A stretch of DNA of 17,139 nucleotides. Source: an uncultured Collinsella sp. (GTDB taxonomy: Bacteria; Actinomycetota; Coriobacteriia; Coriobacteriales; Coriobacteriaceae). Location of the stretch: contig CABUWD010000031.1 in assembly GCA_902495155.1 (NCBI GenBank), positions 1-17,139 on the forward strand, read 5' to 3'. The position numbers were made by a program, and so were the translations under genes. The stretch's first letter is position 1. The number at the start of each line of letters is the position of its first letter. Under the pieces are notes generated by a model. The model was not told where the DNA came from. It saw nothing but the letters and a program-made list of their open reading frames with translations, and ran no database searches. Shown here piece after piece: positions 1 through 5,343 of this stretch.

Positions 1-449
1 ATGTTGAAGACAAAACCGTCCGGGCTTCCCAGGCCGTACTCGCGAGCGATGAGGTGGCAGGCGAACCATGCCTTCACGTACTCGGCAAAGGCCTGCGGAA
101 CCTCGAGCTCGGTCGACCACTCACAGTTGTAGCACTCGTCCTGCGCCACGATGCAGGGCTTGTTCACACACTTGGAGAGCTCCTCGCCGTCCATAACCTG
201 GACGGTCTTGAGCTCAAAGAAGCGGGAACCGGCCACGTAGGATGCCACGATGTTTTGGGCAAGCTGCGTATTGGGGCCGGCGGCCGGGCCAAACGGAGTC
301 TCGATGCGCTCGTCAAAAATGGGAAGCGCGCCCTCCTGGTTGGTCGTGACCATCTTGCGCACGCCAAAGATGGCGTCCTGGGTCTTGTGCTCCTCGATGA
401 TCCAGTTCATCAGCTGCGAAAACGGGATCGGCCTCATGATGTCGCTCAT
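1..449 (-). CDS. ygfK: YgfK family selenate-reductase-like subunit, N-terminal part (runs off window)
   Basis: The first 149 residues are visible; the gene continues past the left edge. The protein starts MSDIMRPIPFSQLMNW, the characteristic opening of the YgfK family, and contains a cysteine-containing stretch CVNKPCIVAQDECYNCEW near residues 92-109. Family knowledge: YgfK is a protein of about 1000 residues with FAD/NAD-binding and Fe-S domains, cytoplasmic, encoded with ssnA and xanthine-dehydrogenase-like genes, and part of a gut bacterial cluster linked to anaerobic urate/purine breakdown. Its exact reaction is unsettled. The ATG at 449 was chosen because AGAGGAG lies 7 nt upstream. It follows ssnA after a 149-nt gap containing a strong hairpin, so it is probably co-transcribed. 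The domains expected further downstream cannot be seen. Confidence 0.88.
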   Translation of the reverse strand, partial: MSDIMRPIPFSQLMNWIIEEHKTQDAIFGVRKMVTTNQEGALPIFDERIETPFGPAAGPNTQLAQNIVASYVAGSRFFELKTVQVMDGEELSKCVNKPCIVAQDECYNCEWSTELEVPQAFAEYVKAWFACHLIAREYGLGSPDGFVFN

Positions 450-548
450 AATGAGCTCCTCTCTGTAACGCCCGGCGAGACCGCGCGGCGGGCGCAAATA
501 CGGTGTAGCGCTAGCACAGCGCCGGCGACCCCGCGGAGGCCGCCTATA

Positions 549-582
549 CGCGCGCCGGATGTGGCGAAACATCCGACGCGCG
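549..582 (-). other. Intercistronic hairpin between ssnA and ygfK
   Basis: An inverted repeat of 6 + 7 bp with one internal mismatch and a 6-nt loop: CGCGCG/CGCGCG outside and CGGATGT/ACATCCG inside. It lies 17 nt after the ssnA stop. No T-tract follows on either strand, so it does not look like a simple terminator. A 3'-end stabiliser or processing barrier in a joint ssnA-ygfK mRNA is the inferred role. Confidence 0.6.
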
Positions 583-598
583 CGAATCTACTTGTGAA

Positions 599-1954
599 TT
601 AGTAGGTGCGATCGTTGAGCGTGCTCCAGAGCTTCTTGGACTCGGCCATGGTCCACGCGTTGATCTTGTCCTCATCAATGCCAACGAACTCGCGATCCTT
701 GTACAGGACGCGGCCGTTGATGATGGTGGTGCGGCAGTTTTTGCCCATCATGCCAAAGAGCATGTGGCCGTCGATATTCTCCTCGCTCAGCGGCGTAAAG
801 GGCTTGTAGTCCATAACGATAACGTCGGCGGCAGCGCCGGCCTCGAGCACACCGAGCTTGCGATCGAAGTACTTGCTCGCCATCTTGGCGTTGTTCTCGA
901 ACAGCATGGTCATGGCCTCACACCAGCCCACGTTGGGCATGGCGGCGTTGTGGCGCTGGATGATCAGGAAGACCTTGAGGCTCTCGAGCATATCGTGGGT
1001 GTAGGCGTCGGTGCCCATGCACACGGGGATGCCACGACGGAAGAACTCGAGCACGGGGGCGCAGCCCACGGCGTTGCCCATATTGGATTCGGGGTTGTTG
1101 ACGAGCCACGTGCCGGACTCCTTGACGATATCCATCTCGGCAGGCGTCACGTGGATGCAGTGACCGAGCATGGTGTCGGGACCCAGCAGGTTGTGCTGCA
1201 GCAGGCGCTCGACGGGGCTGATACCACCGCGGTTGAGGCGGGAATCCCACACGTCGTTCATGCCCTCGCACACATGGATGTGGAAGCCGGTCAGGCCGTT
1301 GTTGGCCTCGGCCATCTTATCCATGGTCTCGTCCGAAAGCGTAAAGGTAGCATGTCCGCCAAACATGGCGGCGATCATGTGGTTGTCGTTATCGCGACGC
1401 TCCTTGGCGGCCCACTGGGCAAATTCGGCGTTCTCGGCAATGGCCTGGTCGCACTTTTCCTGGCCGCGGCGATCGGAGACCTCGTAGCACAGGCACGAAC
1501 GCATGCCCAGCTCCTGAGCTGCATCCTTAATGGTAAAGAGGCTTCCCGGGATCTCGCAGAAGCTCGCATGGTGATCGAAGATCGTGGTGACGCCATCACG
1601 GATGGAGTCCAAAATCGTGGCATAGGCGCTGGCCTTGGTGCCGTCGAGCGTCAGGTTGTCGTCGATCTTCCACCACTGCTGCTCAAGATTCTCCAGGAAG
1701 TTGGTGGGGTTGCAGCCCTTAATGGCAAGGCCGCGGGCCAGACCCGAGTAGATGTGGGTGTGGCAGTTGATGAGTCCGGGCATGATGAGGTTGCCCTGGG
1801 CATCGACGTACTCGGCATCCGGGTACTTGGCCTTGAGCTCGCGCTCGGGGCCCACTTCGACGATCGTATCTCCGTCAATGGCGACCGCACCGTTTGGAAT
1901 GAACGGGGTCTGAGCGTTGCGGGTAAAGACGGAACCGTTAGCGACCAGAAGCAT
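599..1954 (-). CDS. ssnA: SsnA family aminohydrolase (metal-dependent amidohydrolase)
   Basis: 451 residues. The amidohydrolase-fold metal motif NCHTHIYSGLARGL gives H65 and H67. Further likely metal or catalytic residues are H227 in GFHIHVCE, H265/H268 in GHCIHV, and D316 in MGTDAY. NNPESNMGNAVG (286-297) and the N-terminal MLLVANGS with VAIDGDTIVEVGP are typical of SsnA. Family knowledge: a cytoplasmic hydrolase related to guanine, hydroxydechloroatrazine and chlorohydrolase enzymes, encoded with ygfK in purine/urate catabolic clusters; its substrate is not firmly known. The ATG at 1954 is preferred over one at 1972 because GGGAG lies 5 nt upstream and the other has no ribosome binding site. 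It sits between the interrupted permease and ygfK on the same strand. It is intact. Confidence 0.9.
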   Translation of the reverse strand: MLLVANGSVFTRNAQTPFIPNGAVAIDGDTIVEVGPERELKAKYPDAEYVDAQGNLIMPGLINCHTHIYSGLARGLAIKGCNPTNFLENLEQQWWKIDDNLTLDGTKASAYATILDSIRDGVTTIFDHHASFCEIPGSLFTIKDAAQELGMRSCLCYEVSDRRGQEKCDQAIAENAEFAQWAAKERRDNDNHMIAAMFGGHATFTLSDETMDKMAEANNGLTGFHIHVCEGMNDVWDSRLNRGGISPVERLLQHNLLGPDTMLGHCIHVTPAEMDIVKESGTWLVNNPESNMGNAVGCAPVLEFFRRGIPVCMGTDAYTHDMLESLKVFLIIQRHNAAMPNVGWCEAMTMLFENNAKMASKYFDRKLGVLEAGAAADVIVMDYKPFTPLSEENIDGHMLFGMMGKNCRTTIINGRVLYKDREFVGIDEDKINAWTMAESKKLWSTLNDRTY

Positions 1955-1971
1955 GGATGCTCCCTTCAACA

Positions 1972-2133
1972 TCAGAGGCGGGGTTTGACACCTCTGACAT
2001 GGCGGAGTGCGAAGCGCCGGCCTACACCGGAAACGGGCCCTCTCCCGTCAACGCTTCACCAAAGGGACAAACCCTTTGAAGTGCGGCTTGGCGCCGCATG
2101 ACGTCGGCGGACGAGGCGATGCGTCCGCCGACG
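1972..2133 (-). other. Tandem hairpin array between permease and ssnA
   Basis: At least five hairpins follow one another in this 162-nt stretch. They are TCAGAGG/CCTCTGA (1972-1997), ACGGG/CCCGT (2033-2048), CAAAGGG/CCCTTTG (2060-2078), TGCGGC/GCCGCA (2082-2098) and a perfect 12-bp stem with an 8-nt loop (2102-2133). None is followed by a T-run on the minus strand. The region separates the permease stop from the ssnA start. The symmetry is seen directly; a role in mRNA stability or differential expression is inferred. Confidence 0.6.
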
Positions 2134-2149
2134 AATAGCACCGAATTGG

Positions 2150-3544
2150 TTATTTCTTGCTCTCGGGCAAGACCAGATCCACGGCAGCGTCCTTGGCAGC
2201 ATCGATGTGCTGAGCCACGACCGGCGTCTGCGGAAGGATCAGGTTAAGGACAATGGCCATGATGGCGGTGGGGGTTACAGCATTGGAGCCGATGACGGTG
2301 GGCACCCAGGTGGGCATACCCTCACCGGCAAGGCAACCGCTGGCCATCCAGATACCCAGGCCAAAGACGACGGAGGTACCGACGATGGTGGTAGTGCGCT
2401 GCGTGAGGCCCTCGCGGGTGAACATGCGCACGCCGTTCATGGTGATGGTGCCAAAGACGCCGACGGTCGCGCCGCCGATGACGGGCTGCGGGATAGCAGA
2501 AAGGACGGCAGAGAGCTGCGGGAACAGGCCGGCGATGGCAAAGACGGCCGCGATGATCACAAAGACCCACTAGTTGACGACCTTGTTGGAGCAGATGATG
2601 CCCACGTTCTGGCCAAGGGCGCTGGTGGGAAGACCGCCCAGCAGGCCGCCGACCATAGAGGTGAGGCCCTGGGACACGATAGCGCCGGAGAGCTCGCGCT
2701 CGGTGGGCATACGGTCGATGGAGCCCAGGCAGGCGGCGGAGACGTCACCGATAACCTGGATGGCAACCATGGGGAACACGACGGCGAGGGTAATGCAGAC
2801 CTCGGGATCAAACTCGAGCGCGTAGGGCATGAGCTTGGGAAGGGCGAAGACCTGAGCGGTGGCGACGCTGGAGAAGTCGATCATGCCAAAGGGGATGGAG
2901 ACGATCATGCCAACGATCATGCCAAAGAACACGGATCCCAGCTTGAGCGTGCCCTTGCCAAAGTTGGCGAGCGCAAAGACCACGGCGAAGGTGATAAGAG
3001 CGACGCACCAGGCCTGCGGGGTGCCCCACAGCGGCGTACCCATACCGCCGGCCATATACTTGACGGCCGTGGGATACAGCGAAACGCCGATGGAGAAGAT
3101 GACCGTACCGGTCACGACGGGCGGGAACAGCCACTTGATCTTGCTGTAGGCCAGACCAAAGAGGACCGCGACGGCGCCGCCGACGATCTCGCCACCCAGC
3201 AGCGCACCAAAGCTAAAGCCCGAGGCACCCATGGCCTGCAGGGCCGGCAGGAACGCGAACGAAACGCCCATGACGATGGGCAGGCCGCCGCCGATGCGAC
3301 GGAAGGGAGCGAAGGCCTGAAGGGCCGTGTCGATCGCCGAAAGAATGAGCGCGACCTGGATAATGTCGGTACTCTGCTGGCTATTAAAGCCGTAGACGCC
3401 GGCCATGATGACCGCCGGGGTAATGATGCCGGCAAACGATGCCAGTACGTGCTGAAGGGCACACGGGATCATTTCCTTAACGGGAGGCATGCCTTCGCGA
3501 GTGAACAGGGCTTCAGTGCCGTTCGTAACCGTCTCCTGGGTCAT
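2150..3544 (-). pseudogene. NCS2 (uracil/xanthine/urate) permease interrupted by an in-frame TAG
   Basis: The reading frame from ATG 3544 encodes 324 residues, hits TAG at 2572-2570, and resumes in the same frame for 139 more residues (WVFVIIAAVFAIAGLF onward). The full length would be about 464, normal for the family. Features include QHVLASFAGIITPAVIMAGV near the N-terminus, the QSTDIIQ segment, many hydrophobic membrane spans, and GQNVGIICSNK close to the NCS2 signature motif. Family knowledge: these inner-membrane symporters import uracil, xanthine or urate with H+ or Na+; substrate cannot be assigned here. Position upstream of ssnA and ygfK suggests a purine. The stop removes the last membrane spans, so the truncated product is probably inactive. 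A recent point mutation (for example CAG or AAG to TAG) or a sequencing error is more likely than old decay, because no other damage is seen. Confidence 0.85.
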
Positions 3545-3896
3545 TTGACCACCAATCCTCGAAGTAGTTGTTTTCGCATCTAACGCTCTATTGTGACGCA
3601 GTGCGGGGTTGAGGTTGTGCCTTCATTGCATATCGTATTAAAGATGATTCTCATTCTCAATAATAATTTTTTGTTATCAGACTATTCTTCAGCTGAAATA
3701 ACGCATTTCCGCAGGTCAGGAAAGTGTCTGGTCAAAATAACATCTAACTTTTCTTTTGGTCAACCGTTTACCGCTAAATTCCTACCGTTCGTCTGCATTA
3801 CGCAATGTACCTGCGGATATACGAGATGATGGGCAGCGTGTTACCATGAGAAAAAATTGTTATGAACATTTCCGATTTCACCCAAAGGAGTTGCCC
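3545..3896. promoter_or_regulatory. AT-rich divergent control region, permease / YheO-like regulator
   Basis: This 352-nt stretch lacks a convincing gene and is clearly richer in A+T than its surroundings. It separates the minus-strand permease from the plus-strand regulator. Besides the permease promoter, it holds three copies of TGGTCAA (3729-3735 and 3757-3763 on plus; 3545-3551 on minus, next to the permease start) and a small dyad CATTACGCAATG around 3797-3808. These are candidate operators for the adjacent regulator. I see no convincing plus-strand promoter. Confidence 0.45.
3632..3660 (-). promoter_or_regulatory. Permease promoter with Fur-box-like sequence in the spacer
   Basis: On the minus strand TTGAGA (3660-3655), a 17-nt spacer and TACGAT (3637-3632) make a good sigma-70-type promoter about 90 nt upstream of the permease ATG. 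The spacer and part of the -35 (3658-3640) read GAGAATGAGAATCATCTTT, which matches 14 of 19 positions of the classic Fur box. The promoter is seen in the sequence. Iron control is an inference from the match and from its overlap with the promoter. Confidence 0.5.
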
Positions 3897-4553
3897 GTGA
3901 ACGAGACCGTACGTCGCTTTTTGCCGATGGTCGATTTTCTGGAGCAGATACTCGGCAAAAACAGCGAAATCGTGCTGCACGATTTCTCGGATCCCGACCA
4001 CGCCATCGTCGATATTCGCAACGGCATCGTGAGCGGCCGCAAGGTCGGCGGTCCCGCTACCGATCTGGCACTCAAGATCATGCACGATCCCAAGTATCGC
4101 GACCTGCCGTTTATTACGGGCTACGAGGGCCGCGGCGCCGGAGGCAAGACGTTGGAGTCAGCGACGTACTTTATCCGCGAGAATGACGAGATCGTCGGTA
4201 TGCTCTGCGTCAACACCGACCTCTCGACCGTACGCTCCATCAACGCCATGGCGCAGCAGCTCATGGCGTGCTTCGACGCGGCGCCAACGCGCACGGAGCC
4301 CGCCCCTATCGAGGTCGAAAGCCTTTCGGAGTCCACACAGGAGCTCATCGACCGCAGCATTGCCGAGTTGCTGAGCGCGCGTGGGCTGGATGTAGCGTCG
4401 CTTGGTCAGAGCGACCGCGTGGACGTCATTCGCCACCTCAACGGCAACGGGGTGTTCATGCTCAAGGGCGCTGTTGCCTGCGCCGCCACCGCGCTGGGCA
4501 TCTCGGAGCCCAGCGTCTACCGCTACCTGCAAAAAGTCCGAAAGGAAGGCTAA
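3897..4553 (+). CDS. YheO/DauR-like transcriptional regulator (PAS-like domain plus HTH)
   Basis: 218 residues. Residues about 8-115 resemble the YheO-type PAS domain (FLEQILGKNSEIVLHDFSDP, then ESATYFIRENDEIVGMLCVN). Residues about 145-215 form a C-terminal helix-turn-helix region (SDRVDVIRHLNGNGVFMLKG, then AATALGISEPSVYRYLQKV), as in DauR-like regulators. Family knowledge: such proteins sense a small ligand and control adjacent catabolic genes. It is divergent from the permease-ssnA-ygfK genes, so control of that set is the natural inference. The GTG at 3897 was chosen because AAAGGAG lies 6 nt upstream and the protein then begins at the normal family start. An in-frame ATG at 3846 lacks a ribosome binding site. 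It ends at a bidirectional terminator shared with ridA. Confidence 0.82.
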   Translation: MNETVRRFLPMVDFLEQILGKNSEIVLHDFSDPDHAIVDIRNGIVSGRKVGGPATDLALKIMHDPKYRDLPFITGYEGRGAGGKTLESATYFIRENDEIVGMLCVNTDLSTVRSINAMAQQLMACFDAAPTRTEPAPIEVESLSESTQELIDRSIAELLSARGLDVASLGQSDRVDVIRHLNGNGVFMLKGAVACAATALGISEPSVYRYLQKVRKEG

Positions 4554-4597
4554 CGAGCAAAATGAAGCGCGGCTCCACAAGCGATCCGTCACTTAAC

Positions 4598-4636
4598 AAA
4601 AGACCCTGCAGCTCGCACGCGCTGCAGGGTCTTTTT
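4598..4636. terminator. Bidirectional rho-independent terminator
   Basis: A perfect 15-bp stem (AAAAGACCCTGCAGC 4598-4612 with 4621-4635) and an 8-nt loop. A T-run follows on both strands, the arms ending in TTTTT (plus) and TTTT (minus). It lies between the convergent regulator and ridA and can end both transcripts. Confidence 0.92.
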
Positions 4637-4665
4637 GCATGTCATGTTTAGTTGTGGCCAACGCC

Positions 4666-5043
4666 TTAGAGAGCGGCAACGACCTCGATCTCGACCAGAC
4701 CGCCAGCCGGAAGGGCGGCAACCTGGAAGGCGCTGCGCGCGGGGAACGGGGCCTCAAACTTGGAGGCGTAGATCTCGTTCACGGCGGCGAAGTCGGCGAT
4801 GTCGGCCAGGTAGACCGTGGTCTTGACGACATCGGCAAAGGTAGCGCCGGCAGCGGTCAGCAGGGCCTCGACGTTGGCGAGGGACTGCTTGGCCTGGGCC
4901 TCGACGCCCTCGGGCATCTTGCCGGTCGCGGGATCGATGCCCAGCTGGCCGGACAGGAACACCATGTTGCCGGCCTGGATACCAGGGGAATACGGGCCGA
5001 TGGCTGCGGGTGCGTTATCGGAAGACACGACGGTCTTGCTCAT
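4666..5043 (-). CDS. ridA: RidA family reactive enamine/imine deaminase
   Basis: 125 residues, the usual length of the RidA/YjgF/UK114 family. It has AIGPYSPGIQAGNMVFLSGQLGIDP (written in parts: AIGPYSPGI at 14-22 and FLSGQLGIDP at 29-38). The C-terminal PARSAFQVAALP supplies the conserved Arg103, and VEIEVVA supplies E120. Family knowledge: RidA is a cytoplasmic trimer that hydrolyses 2-aminoacrylate and related enamines from PLP enzymes, protecting other PLP enzymes. Start ATG 5043 was chosen because AAGGAG lies 6 nt upstream; a longer reading frame upstream has no support. It is a single-gene unit with its own promoter, a hairpin-bearing leader and a terminator. No residue looks abnormal. 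Confidence 0.93.
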   Translation of the reverse strand: MSKTVVSSDNAPAAIGPYSPGIQAGNMVFLSGQLGIDPATGKMPEGVEAQAKQSLANVEALLTAAGATFADVVKTTVYLADIADFAAVNEIYASKFEAPFPARSAFQVAALPAGGLVEIEVVAAL

Positions 5044-5076
5044 GTTTTTCTCCTTACGATCAATTGAGAGAGCGTG

Positions 5077-5124
5077 AGCGCGGTGTTCACACCGGGAGGC
5101 ACAGTTCGGTCTGAACACCGCGCT
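5077..5124 (-). promoter_or_regulatory. 13-bp inverted repeat in the ridA leader
   Basis: AGCGCGGTGTTCA (5077-5089) and its exact reverse complement (5112-5124) are separated by 22 nt. They lie between the ridA promoter and the ridA ribosome binding site. As DNA this could be an operator just downstream of the transcription start. As RNA it is a strong leader hairpin. There is no T-run, so termination is unlikely. Confidence 0.55.
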
Positions 5125-5132
5125 TGATTGGG

Positions 5133-5161
5133 ATAGTACTCAAGGTTTCTGTTTGATGCAA
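5133..5161 (-). promoter_or_regulatory. Probable ridA promoter
   Basis: On the minus strand TTGCAT (5161-5156), a 17-nt spacer and TACTAT (5138-5133) form a reasonable sigma-70-type promoter about 90 nt upstream of the ridA start. No competing site is as good. It was not tested against a scoring model. Confidence 0.5.
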
Positions 5162-5282
5162 GAATATTATCAGCTTGCGAGAATATTTTATCGCCCAACG
5201 GTTTCCCCGAACCGCTGAACGGTTCTCATGTGGAGCAGCCAGTCCAAGCTGCTGAAGACTTTGTCCCGCTTGGAGCACGGGC
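5158..5282 (+). other. Repeats and small hairpins upstream of the U32 gene
   Basis: Between ridA and the U32 gene (300 nt without a gene) lie a near-repeat, GCAAGAATATTATC (5158-5171) and GCGAGAATATTTTATC (5177-5192), and then three small hairpins: GAACCG/CGGTTC (5209-5225), AGCAGC/GCTGCT (5234-5253) and CCCG/CGGG (5265-5281). A TATACT about 40 nt before the U32 start could be a -10 element but has no clear -35. No small RNA family was recognised. Confidence 0.35.
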
Positions 5283-5343
5283 ATCGCCTGCCGCAACGGC
5301 GCCACTATACTTTTGATTATCTGAGCATTTTGAAAGGCAGGAT

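Noticed and set aside
54..602. A 182-codon plus-strand frame at the left edge
   Set aside because: It is opposite ygfK and its upstream gap; the minus-strand translation matches the YgfK N-terminus.
764..2101. A 445-codon open frame on the plus strand
   Set aside because: It lies fully opposite ssnA, has no family resemblance or ribosome binding site, and is explained by GC-rich codon use on the other strand.
2570..2572. Programmed readthrough or special decoding of the TAG
   Set aside because: No recognisable downstream recoding element was seen, and a point mutation or error is simpler.
2207..3583. A 458-codon plus-strand frame opposite the permease
   Set aside because: Low-complexity Asp/Gly/His-rich translation, typical of the antisense of a membrane protein in GC-rich DNA. 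The permease frame has clear family motifs.
3756..3896. Longer N-terminus for the YheO-like regulator
   Set aside because: The extra 47 residues lack family similarity, and a strong ribosome binding site precedes the GTG at 3897.
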